Below, piece after piece: positions 1-7,000 of a stretch of 8,371 nt of DNA (position 1 is the stretch's first letter; each line of letters begins with the position of its first letter). The notes beneath the pieces were generated by a model. That model made no database searches, was not told where the DNA came from, and worked only from the letters and a program-made list of their open reading frames with translations. The position numbers and the translations under genes were made by a program. Source of the stretch: Bacteriovoracaceae bacterium UBA7317 (GTDB lineage Bacteria > Bdellovibrionota > Bacteriovoracia > Bacteriovoracales > Bacteriovoracaceae); NCBI GenBank assembly GCA_002474345.1, contig DKQD01000071.1, forward strand, positions 1 to 8,371, written 5' to 3'.

Positions 1-563
1 TTTCCTCTTTTAAATTGCCGGGCGTTCACAATTTGCAAAACCTTCTTTTTGCTTCCCATATAGCGTTTAAAATGGGGGCCACCAAAGAAGGGCTTCAAAA
101 GGCCATTGATCACTTTTTAGGAGTCGATTACCGCCTTCAATACGTTCCCTCACCGCTTAAACTCTCTTGTTTTAACGATGCAAAAAGTACTAACTGGGAT
201 GCAACCTTTACAGCTTTAAGGGCCCTTCATGATAAAAACGATGCTTCCCTTTACCTCATCTTAGGAGGAGCTAAAAGAGGTCGAGGAGACTCCGTCCCTC
301 ATGAACTCTTAGATTTCAAAGAGGCCATCCGGACTATCTTTCTTATTGGTGAAACAACAGCTTCCATGGCAGAAGAACTTGAAGGTTTAGGGCTACCGTT
401 TAAGGAGTGCTACACTTTGGAGTCTGTTAAAAACATTGTTTCAAGCTTTGAAGAAGATCAATTGGGGCACCTCCTTTTTTCTCCTGCGTTTCCATCATTT
501 GATCAATATGAAAACTACAAGGTTAGGGGGAAGCACTTTAGAGAGCTTTTTGGAAACTCCTAA
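1..563 (+). CDS. murD: UDP-N-acetylmuramoylalanine--D-glutamate ligase, C-terminal part (5' end outside window)
   Basis: MurD joins D-glutamate to UDP-MurNAc-L-alanine with ATP in the cytoplasm, a committed step of peptidoglycan precursor synthesis. The frame is open through the left edge, with the first full codon at base 3, so 186 residues of the C-terminal half are seen. In-window residues 5-10 (LPGVHN) match the Mur-ligase L-x-G-x-H-N segment at the end of the central ATPase domain. NDAKSTN at about 58-64 is the MurD form of the NDSKATN motif. LILGG at 85-89 and SPAFPSFDQY at 160-169, followed by RG at 175-176, are the usual C-terminal domain landmarks. These distinguish it from MurC, MurE and MurF. 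The TTG at base 15 is inside the conserved domain and is not the real start. The stop TAA (561-563) overlaps the stop of the opposing gene. No cell-division or Mur gene follows, so the downstream order is unlike a standard dcw cluster. Confidence 0.93.
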   Translation, partial: SSFKLPGVHNLQNLLFASHIAFKMGATKEGLQKAIDHFLGVDYRLQYVPSPLKLSCFNDAKSTNWDATFTALRALHDKNDASLYLILGGAKRGRGDSVPHELLDFKEAIRTIFLIGETTASMAEELEGLGLPFKECYTLESVKNIVSSFEEDQLGHLLFSPAFPSFDQYENYKVRGKHFRELFGNS

Positions 564-1429
564 AAAAACCTTCTTCGGCCATACCTCAAAATAAAACCTA
601 AAAAGACAATGGAGAAGAAGCTTAAAAGGAAAAAACTTGTATTGTTTGGGCCTGAGTTTGACTCTGAAGAGTCTGAATCATTTGGTGATTTGAGACTAAC
701 GGTTCCACAATTTAGGTTCAAGGGCTGAGAAGATGGGTAAAGGTAGGAAATTCCATCCAAGTCATCCCACCCCAAGTGGTCACGTTTTCCGATATTACTA
801 TAATACATAAGGGAATCTTCAACAGGGCTGTGGCCAAGCCCAAGTGCGTGACCAATTTCATGGCCTATAACATTGATTTTCTCATTATCCGTTAAATTAT
901 GAAAGCCATCATGCCTTCCGTTGATTAAGATCAGAGAACCTTTGATAGCGACTCCGTCATAGTTGTTAGGGATTGTAACACCAAGGATACCAACGTTACT
1001 GTCTCCAAAATTATTCTTATGGCAATTACAAGAAATTAAAATATCTGAGCTTACTTTTAATGCTGTATTGGGTGTACAAGTTCCTGATGCATAAGATTCG
1101 TTACAAAGCTGTCCTCTTCTAAATGTGTTTCCCTTAGATACGAGAGAGCCCCTGACCAGATTGAGCCTTGTTGTGGGGATTCGGTTCCAAAACCTATTAA
1201 TCGCCCTTTCGGTTAGGTCTAATAACTTTTGAGGCGTGATAAAGTCTGAATTACAAGCATAATTGGAGTCGCCGCTGTCAGCTCCAGCGCAATCTGTGTC
1301 GTTGACGTTAACTGTGATTTCATCTTTGTCAAACGCAGCAGCGGCATTGTTGTTAAATGTGAAGGAATGCCCAAGTGCTATGTGAAAAACGAAAAAAAAT
1401 AAGAAGGAGAATGCTTTTAATTTAAACAT
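560..1429 (-). CDS. Secreted, membrane-anchored matrixin-like zinc metalloprotease
   Basis: The 289-residue product is a predicted extracytoplasmic zinc endopeptidase. Residues 1-20 form a signal peptide (lysines, then a Phe-rich hydrophobic core). The zinc motif HEIGHALGLGH at 190-200 gives ligands His190, His194 and His200 and the catalytic Glu191. A Met-turn (SLMYY, Met208) follows at the metzincin distance, then GWDDLDGISYLYP, the typical end of a matrixin (M10-like) catalytic domain. Six cysteines in the ectodomain (47, 59, 109, 118, 134, 136) could form disulfides. A Cys-Gly pair at 241-242 and a Ser/Asn/Asp-rich linker lead to a hydrophobic segment at about 266-281 and a terminal GRRRFF. 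That layout looks like a C-terminal anchor or sorting signal. The substrate is unknown. The start is supported by GGAG 8 bases upstream. It lies 3 bases downstream of the beta-rich exported protein gene and is probably cotranscribed and translationally coupled with it. Confidence 0.87.
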   Translation of the reverse strand: MFKLKAFSFLFFFVFHIALGHSFTFNNNAAAAFDKDEITVNVNDTDCAGADSGDSNYACNSDFITPQKLLDLTERAINRFWNRIPTTRLNLVRGSLVSKGNTFRRGQLCNESYASGTCTPNTALKVSSDILISCNCHKNNFGDSNVGILGVTIPNNYDGVAIKGSLILINGRHDGFHNLTDNEKINVIGHEIGHALGLGHSPVEDSLMYYSNIGKRDHLGWDDLDGISYLYPSSQPLNLNCGTVSLKSPNDSDSSESNSGPNNTSFFLLSFFSIVFLGFILRYGRRRFF

Positions 1430-1432
1430 TAT

Positions 1433-2113
1433 TTAATCTCCATTAAAAAATGTTGGTAATCCCTCTACGGAAAACGAAAACTGGAGGGCGATTCTATAAG
1501 TAACGGCCCTTTTAAGAGAGTCAAAGGGATTATAGAGGGCAGAGTCTAACTTAAGGACCGCATTTTTTTGATCAAACATAAAATCAAGTGGAAATCCAAT
1601 TCCATGAGTCCAAGTCAGGTTGCTTGAAATTGAAGTGAACTCCGGAAGGTAAAAAGCGGTGGAAGAATTTCCATTATTCAGTGTTTCCGTTCCGCCAGGC
1701 CCATCAATAAAGGTCCAGTGAAGACCAATTCCCGTATGCAAAAGAAAATATTTAAAGCGCTTTCCAGGATCTGTTGAGATGAAAAAAGTGGATCGTGAAA
1801 CAGCAGCGTGGCGTCCATTGCCAGAAAAATTGAGGCCCAGCTCTGGAATAATTAAAAGGGTTTCTCTAAAAGGGTATTCAAGCCCAAAAGAAAAAGTAGG
1901 GTTAAAGTTAAAAGTTTCTGTTGTTCCCTCTTTATCAATTTGAACCTTACCTGGAAACATAGTGGTGTTTCCAACACTCCAAAAGGCCTTAGAAGGTTTT
2001 TTGGCCCCATTTTCTTCAGTCGATCCATAAGAGAGAGGAAAAATAAGAAAGAATTCAAAAAGAAAAACCAGCAATATGAGGTGCGTCTTTTTAGACGGAG
2101 TAATATATTTCAT
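1433..2113 (-). CDS. Secreted beta-rich protein, probable small outer-membrane beta-barrel
   Basis: The product has 226 residues and I recognise no named family. A long signal peptide covers about 1-30: basic residues at 2-9, a hydrophobic stretch to 28, and possible cleavage after SYG. The mature part alternates polar and hydrophobic or aromatic residues in several strand-like segments, roughly 66-80, 85-97, 107-113, 118-136, 161-190 and 202-215. Gly- and Asn-rich turns separate them (for example 138-150). This is typical of small outer-membrane barrels, although the sequence does not end in Phe. There are no cysteines. An in-frame TAG at 2129-2131 lies 18 bases upstream of the ATG, so this is the earliest ATG possible. 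No Shine-Dalgarno sequence is visible before it. The stop is 3 bases before the metalloprotease ATG, so the two are probably one transcript and could act together at the cell surface. A soluble periplasmic beta-protein is the main alternative. Confidence 0.72.
   Translation of the reverse strand: MKYITPSKKTHLILLVFLFEFFLIFPLSYGSTEENGAKKPSKAFWSVGNTTMFPGKVQIDKEGTTETFNFNPTFSFGLEYPFRETLLIIPELGLNFSGNGRHAAVSRSTFFISTDPGKRFKYFLLHTGIGLHWTFIDGPGGTETLNNGNSSTAFYLPEFTSISSNLTWTHGIGFPLDFMFDQKNAVLKLDSALYNPFDSLKRAVTYRIALQFSFSVEGLPTFFNGD
1438..1441 (-). promoter_or_regulatory. Shine-Dalgarno site of the metalloprotease gene
   Basis: GGAG on the minus strand lies 8 bases before the ATG at 1429. It sits inside the last two sense codons (Gly-Asp) of the upstream gene, so ribosomes finishing that gene would uncover or reuse it. 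This supports the chosen start and translational coupling. Confidence 0.6.
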
Positions 2114-2120
2114 TGCAAAA

Positions 2121-2149
2121 ATTTTTGTCTAAATAAAAGGCTATGACAA
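2121..2149 (-). promoter_or_regulatory. Candidate promoter of the beta-barrel/metalloprotease operon
   Basis: On the minus strand, TTGTCA (2149-2144, five of six matches to the -35 consensus) is 17 bases from AAAAAT (2126-2121, four of six matches to the -10). Only 7 bases separate the -10 from the ATG at 2113, so transcription would start at or next to the start codon. That fits the absence of a Shine-Dalgarno sequence. The -10 is weak, and a different promoter is possible. Confidence 0.3.
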
Positions 2150-2163
2150 GAGTAAATTTTCGT

Positions 2164-2192
2164 TTGAGAAAATGCTGCTTAAGTGGCATTAT
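2164..2192 (+). promoter_or_regulatory. Candidate sigma-70-type promoter of serC
   Basis: TTGAGA (2164-2169, five of six -35 matches) is 17 bases from CATTAT (2187-2192, four of six -10 matches). The expected start point near 2199 leaves a leader of about 23 bases containing the AAGG site. It also places the upstream in-frame GTG at 2183 before the transcript begins, arguing against that codon as a start. Confidence 0.42.
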
Positions 2193-2209
2193 TTGTCATC
2201 ATTTTATCC

Positions 2210-2213
2210 AAGG
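2210..2213 (+). promoter_or_regulatory. Shine-Dalgarno site deciding the serC start
   Basis: AAGG ends 8 bases before the ATG at 2222. The longer reading from GTG 2183 has no comparable site, and its extra 13 residues (hydrophobic, no family match) would be atypical for SerC. Confidence 0.55.
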
Positions 2214-2221
2214 TTTTAAAT

Positions 2222-3355
2222 ATGTCATTCAATTTGCAGGCACATAAAGATAAGTTTCCCTCAGACCCTCGCTTTGGAGCAGGTCCTTCCCTTATACCCG
2301 TTTCCTTTTTGGAAAAATTGACGGCAACAGGGGCCCACCTTCTCGGGACAAGTCATCGAAAGCCCGCTGTAAGGAATTTAGTCAAAGGCATTCAAGATGA
2401 TCTTCGAAGCTATTTTAAAATTCCAGATGATTATAAAATCATTTTAGGAAATGGTGGGGCAACCTTCCTTTTTGACATGATTTCCTTTGGCCTCGTTGAA
2501 AAAAAGGCCCTCCACTACACTTGTGGAGAGTTTTCAGATAAATGGTATAAATCTTCTTGCGTCATTCCCTGGACGGAGACCGATAAAAAAGCCGCAGAAT
2601 ACGGCAAAGGAATCACTCCAAAAGCGGATGATGAGTATGACTTAATAGCGTGTACTCTAAACGAGACTTCAACGGGAGTCATCGTTCCAGAATTTCCAAA
2701 AGTGGGTGAAGAGACTCTTTTAACTGTTGATGCCACAAGTGGCGGTGGTCAGGTTCCTTGCGATATTTCCCAAGTTGACCTCTACTTTTTTTCACCTCAA
2801 AAAGTTTTTGCCAGTGAAGGCGGCCTTTATGTCGCCATCATGAGTCCAAAAGCCGTTAAAAGGGCCATGAAACTTCATGAGGAATCCCAAAATGAAAGTG
2901 AACCTCGTTTTATTCCTCATTTTATGAGTTGGAAGACGGCCCTTGATAATGGTGAGAAAAACCAAACGTATAACACACCCTCTATTTCAACTCTTTTCTT
3001 TCTTCATGAACAAATGAAAGAAATGGAGGCCTTGGGCTTTAATAAAGTTTTAGAGCTCGCTAACCTCAAAGCAGAGCACGTTTACGGTTGGGCAGAAGAA
3101 AAGCCTTACTTAAGCTGTTATGTTGAAGAAAAAATCTACCGCTCAAACGCTGTTGCGACAATTGACGTCGACTCTAAAGTGGATGTGAGTGGGATCATCA
3201 AGGCCTTAGAAGAAGAAAAAGTTGTCTATGGAATTGATGCCTATAGAAAGTTAGGACGGAATCAGTTTAGGATTGCTCTTTTTCACAATATTTCTTTAGA
3301 GGACCTCAAAAAGTTGACCTCGCTTTTGTCCGCCCTCATTGAGGAAGGTCTTTAA
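2222..3355 (+). CDS. serC: Phosphoserine aminotransferase, mycobacterial/actinobacterial-type
   Basis: SerC is a cytoplasmic PLP-dependent class V aminotransferase. It converts 3-phosphohydroxypyruvate and glutamate to phosphoserine and 2-oxoglutarate in serine synthesis, and can also serve pyridoxine synthesis. The 377 residues match the length of the mycobacterial enzyme. Visible landmarks are FGAGPS (18-23), GTSHRKP (42-48), LGNGGATFLFD (75-85), GEFSDKW (102-108), NETSTGV (147-153), DATSGGG (170-176, Asp170 pairing with the PLP ring nitrogen) and SPQKVFASEGGL (191-202) with Lys194 as the Schiff-base lysine. QTYNTPSISTLF lies farther on. The NGGAT, NETSTGV and FASEGGL forms are those of the mycobacterial branch rather than the E. 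coli branch. ATG 2222 was chosen over GTG 2183 because of the AAGG site and family length. The gene stands alone, divergent from the envelope operon and convergent with the downstream one. No serA or serB is next to it. Confidence 0.94.
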   Translation: MSFNLQAHKDKFPSDPRFGAGPSLIPVSFLEKLTATGAHLLGTSHRKPAVRNLVKGIQDDLRSYFKIPDDYKIILGNGGATFLFDMISFGLVEKKALHYTCGEFSDKWYKSSCVIPWTETDKKAAEYGKGITPKADDEYDLIACTLNETSTGVIVPEFPKVGEETLLTVDATSGGGQVPCDISQVDLYFFSPQKVFASEGGLYVAIMSPKAVKRAMKLHEESQNESEPRFIPHFMSWKTALDNGEKNQTYNTPSISTLFFLHEQMKEMEALGFNKVLELANLKAEHVYGWAEEKPYLSCYVEEKIYRSNAVATIDVDSKVDVSGIIKALEEEKVVYGIDAYRKLGRNQFRIALFHNISLEDLKKLTSLLSALIEEGL

Positions 3356-3362
3356 AGACTTT
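3345..3362 (+). terminator. Weak AT-rich inverted repeat at the serC stop
   Basis: Nine-base arms (3345-3353 and 3354-3362, one G-U pair) form a palindrome centred on the stop codon and run into a short T stretch. The stem is mostly A-T with only two G-C pairs, and part of the T run belongs to the stem, so it is a poor intrinsic terminator. I record it as the only candidate close to the end of serC. Confidence 0.22.
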
Positions 3363-3422
3363 TATAAGGGTAAGGAAAATTAGGCCACTACAAAGCTAGT
3401 TAGAGTGAGTACAACCCTTTTG

Positions 3423-3448
3423 CGCCCCGATGGGGTCAACTTAGGGCG
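3423..3448. other. GC-rich inverted repeats between convergent serC and the small secreted-protein gene
   Basis: CCCC (3425-3428), GAT, GGGG (3432-3435) forms a tight hairpin on either strand. An alternative stem pairs CGCCC (3423-3427) with GGGCG (3444-3448), which would use the same bases and include the opposing stop codon. No T run follows on either strand, so this is not a standard intrinsic terminator. It could stabilise 3' ends or be chance, but it is conspicuously GC-rich against its surroundings. Confidence 0.35.
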
Positions 3449-3983
3449 TATTGTCGGTTGAATCCTTATTTTTCTCAAGCTCTTTAATTCTCTCTTCAAG
3501 CGCTTCAATTTTTGATGTTAGGGTGGTGATAGGATCTTTTGAGAGACCATTAGTAACCGCTGTTTTGAGACTTTTATCCATATTTTCTATGGCGGTTTCT
3601 ACGCCTTTTGTGTCGGGAATATAGATATCTACTCTTTCTTGACATGCCCATACTGCTCCCGAAAACGAGTCATTTTTATTAGGCTGGCAGGAATTGAAAT
3701 TAGAATTTTGGCTGTGAAAGCCCCAATTGGGATAAAACACATTTTTATTCCAGCAATTCCATTTTTTACAAAAGGAGCCGACAAGAACTCTACCATCAAT
3801 GTTTTTCCCTAACTCTTTGATGATTGTTGTTCCCGCTGTGGATTTAATATATGCCCTTAAATCGCCCTCTTCGATTTCATTCATTGCATAGAGATTCATA
3901 CTAAGTAGGAAAAAGAAAATAACTCTAAAAACAAAAAACCGTTTTAAATTAAAGTTCTTATTATAAGTATTCGTTGTTTCCAT
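3441..3983 (-). CDS. Small secreted Cys/Trp-containing protein with C-terminal coiled coil
   Basis: I do not recognise a family for this 180-residue product. The N-terminus carries positive residues and a Phe-rich hydrophobic run (about 14-30) ending LYA, a good signal-peptide cleavage site after residue 33. The mature domain has exactly four cysteines (72, 77, 99, 114) and tryptophans at 75, 78, 87 and 112, suggesting a small disulfide-bonded fold. The end (about 153-172) has clean heptads of Ile/Leu with Glu/Lys, a short coiled coil likely to oligomerise, then a polar tail. I chose ATG 3983 because AAGGA lies 8 bases before it. A longer reading starts at ATG 4013, adds ten mostly basic and hydrophobic residues, and overlaps the upstream stop as ATGA but has no Shine-Dalgarno sequence. 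Either way it follows the giant gene directly and is almost certainly cotranscribed. A role as a partner of that protein is inference. Confidence 0.72.
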   Translation of the reverse strand: METTNTYNKNFNLKRFFVFRVIFFFLLSMNLYAMNEIEEGDLRAYIKSTAGTTIIKELGKNIDGRVLVGSFCKKWNCWNKNVFYPNWGFHSQNSNFNSCQPNKNDSFSGAVWACQERVDIYIPDTKGVETAIENMDKSLKTAVTNGLSKDPITTLTSKIEALEERIKELEKNKDSTDNTP

Positions 3984-3991
3984 TTTTCTTT

Positions 3992-3996
3992 TCCTT
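3992..3996 (-). promoter_or_regulatory. Shine-Dalgarno site favouring the shorter start of the small secreted protein
   Basis: AAGGA on the minus strand lies 8 bases before ATG 3983. It is inside the longer reading frame from ATG 4013, which itself has no purine-rich site before it. The few bases between the giant gene's stop (4010-4012) and this site would let terminating ribosomes restart here. Confidence 0.5.
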
Positions 3997-4009
3997 TTTA
4001 TAAAAAATA

Positions 4010-7000
4010 TCATTTCATAAATAAAGATTTATAAAGTAACTTTCTTTCATTTGGATCACTAATTTCATCCGACTCTTGAAACTTTAAGTCGACAATATAA
4101 CTTTCAAGTCTGGAAATTTGTTCTTGAAGTTCAGAGAGCTGTGGCCGGTAAGAAATGTAACCGTTAACTAAATCAATTGACTTAGGAACGGGAAAATAAA
4201 ACTCACCAAACTTTAAAGACATACCCACTGGAGGCGTTTTAAGGGGTCCTAAGTAAGGCTTTTCCTCTTCATCTTCTTCATCATCATTTTTCTCTGGGGT
4301 ATAGTGGAATGGCCATTTTATATTAAAGGCCTTATCGATGAAGGTTGAATCAAATGATTTTAGATTGATTCCTGCTTCATAAAGAAAAATAGAAGAGTTT
4401 GTTTTCATTGTTTTATTAAGGGCATAAATAAGGAAATTTTTCCTTAAAATGGGATTTAAAGTGAGGAGGCAAATCGTTGCAATCCTTTTATTTTTAGCGA
4501 AGGCACATTCTGATTCTCTAGACTGTTTAAGGAATATATTAAACTCATCTTCTGTTGAACCATTTTCATTTTCATCAGTTACGGTGTCTGTTTCGGCTAA
4601 ATTAAACTTGTTTTTTAAATCAGAAATTCGACTTCCTTTGATCGCAATAAGGTCACTTTGGTGGATATTGTCCTCACTGTCTTTAAAATTCCACCTCACC
4701 AAAATTGAATTTTTTTGTACTTTGTCTATGGAATAATTATCTGAAATTGAGTCTTCGAAGGTGATTTCTCCTTCAAATGAATTAGGATCATCAGTTGCTT
4801 TTTGGAGGGTGATATTTGTCTTTATGAATAGTGGAGATAATAAGTTTGGTCCAAAAAAAGTTAGAGTAACGTCTTTTAAATCTTCGAAAGGAATTTCTTT
4901 GCTTAGTTTTAATGTGGTTTTATAAGAAATAGGAAGATCTTCTTCTTCTTCTTCTCCTTTACCTTCTCCTTTAATTTTCTCAACTGTTGAAGATAAAATG
5001 TAAAGAGGAGTTTCATCAGAATTTTCATTATCTTCCTCGACACCAGAATCCGTATCGTCCTGTGGGTTATTAAAAATATTAAAACTTTTTTCAATAAACT
5101 CGGGATAGAGGTTATTAAGCATCATTTCAAATAAAGGTGGACCTGAAATAAAAACTTCTTGAGCGACAGCAATTTTTAATCTTTTAATAGAATAGTCTAG
5201 GCTATACCGTAAGTTATGATCGAAATTATCTTTTTTGTGAGAAACGAGCTCATTCAAATTTGGTATATAATATTTATTATTTTCATCTCTGACCGCAAGC
5301 TCAGCATAAGGTAAAATAGTTAAGAGGTATTCAGTCGCAATTTTAAGTTTTGAAAAATCTAGGGGATCATCTAAATTTTTTGCACTATGAAAAAAGTTAA
5401 TATCTCCATTGACCTCATAGTACTTTGCTACAAGAGGCGCCACTGAATAATGAAGGTCAGTTTCAAAAACGGTGTAAACGGGTTCCATCATGGAAAGAAA
5501 GGTTTGGTGATGAAAGTTTTTATCTTGAACGTAATTGTCTTGAAGGGAAGAAAATGAACTTCCCCTATAGTTTCTAAAATAGTTTATAGTGGCAGGCCAA
5601 ATGAAATTTTTGTAGGTATCATTGAGGCATTTTCCTCGATCACTTCGTGTATCACCATCAGCAATGGGACAGTTGTCTGTAAAATTGGTTAATGTATAAG
5701 AATCACCTCCGTCAACTGAGTACTTAAGCTTAAAGAGTTCATTCTTATTTGAAGTAAATAAATCGTTAATACCTTTAATGCATGTTGAAAATAAATGAGA
5801 CTGGTTATTAAATCGCTTTCTTCTTTCTGAAAATGAAGGGATATCACTTTCTAAAAGAGGTGTTAGATTTCTACCCTTTTGGGAAACAAGCTCATAAGAG
5901 TGGGGGCCGACATTTGAATTAAAAGAGAATGGGCCACTCATTGCGGTAAAAAAAGAATCGCAGGAATATTGCTCGTCTTGAGCGATCATATTGGATAATT
6001 TTAGATTGGCCAATAGGTCATCATGGATTAGCCCTAACTTTTCCATTTCTTCTTTATGATATTTAAAAGCTTCTTCTCTTATTTCAGCGAGTGATTTTTT
6101 AATTTCATGCTGACCTTTAAGAAGCTCATTAACTCCTTCAAGAATCTTTTGAATGCCTTCCATAACCTGCTCATGCCTTTGAGTGGCTGCATCTTTCCCT
6201 CCAGATGAAAAAAGAGATAAAACTGCATTGGCCGCCGCAAAATATAAGTTTGGGTTAGCTGAAAAATTTCCTAATAGGCCTGGGGCCTTACCCGCTGTAT
6301 TCAAAGTAGAGCTCCAATTGATATCTATTTGATGAAAAGAGTTCATGACATTTGTTATCTTACCAACGTTTGAGACAAATGAAGGGTCTAACTTAAAAAC
6401 GGTACTGAAAAATTTAGCGGCTTCGTTCATAGTTGCGAGGGCTTTTTGAAAATTTTCTAGTTCTTTTTGATAATCTATCTTAGCTTGCTCAGTATTTATG
6501 AGGTTTTTCAAATTTTTTATGGTATCAGCATCAGCACCTTTGCTTTCGGCATCTTTTAGTCTCCCCTCATAATACTTCTTTCTCTGAGATGGAGTTGCAT
6601 TCATGAGGACAACACTTGTCAATAATTCCATTTCTCCTTTTAAATCCTTCATTTCATTTTTGATGTTTTTTAATTCTTCAGCTATTTTTTTCTGCTTTTC
6701 GGCCAAACTTCCTGGTCCTGTAAGATACTTTTTAAAAACTTTTTCAGCTGCTTTTTCAGCTGTTTTTTCTAAAATGATTTTACTTTCTAATTTATCTTCA
6801 AAAGATTGATCAGGATCTTTATTATTTGAAAAGGATTTTGTTGTAGACGGGTCATTTTTTACAGTTTCACTACTTTTCGTAATTTCTTTTTTTGTTTCTT
6901 CAGGATTATTATTATTTTTTTTATGAGTCTCTTCCATAACTTCGCCTAAAGTATTCGAAATGGCATCTAAGGACTCTTTACAACTTTCACTGAGACTGGG

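Noticed and set aside
531..551. Hairpin with T run at the 3' end of murD as an intrinsic terminator
   Set aside because: The stem is AAGC/GCTT plus two base pairs across a mismatch, too weak, and it lies upstream of the stop codon within the conserved C-terminal coding region.
1852..2146. Alternative short frames on both strands over the beta-barrel gene
   Set aside because: They overlap a frame with a signal peptide and an operon-like junction, and their translations resemble no protein.
2183..2221. Longer serC reading from GTG 2183
   Set aside because: No Shine-Dalgarno sequence before GTG, the candidate promoter -10 lies downstream of it, and the resulting 13 extra residues fit neither family length nor motif layout.
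4449..4736. Plus-strand open frame antisense to the giant gene, and similar frames at 6603-6809, 6960-7151 and 7909-8157
   Set aside because: They lie wholly opposite a long, compositionally consistent coding frame, have no recognisable product and no convincing ribosome site; treated as shadows.
6739..6762. Tandem repeat as part of a CRISPR array or mobile-element end
   Set aside because: Only two 12-base copies, directly adjacent, in frame inside a coding sequence and without spacers or a transposase gene nearby.
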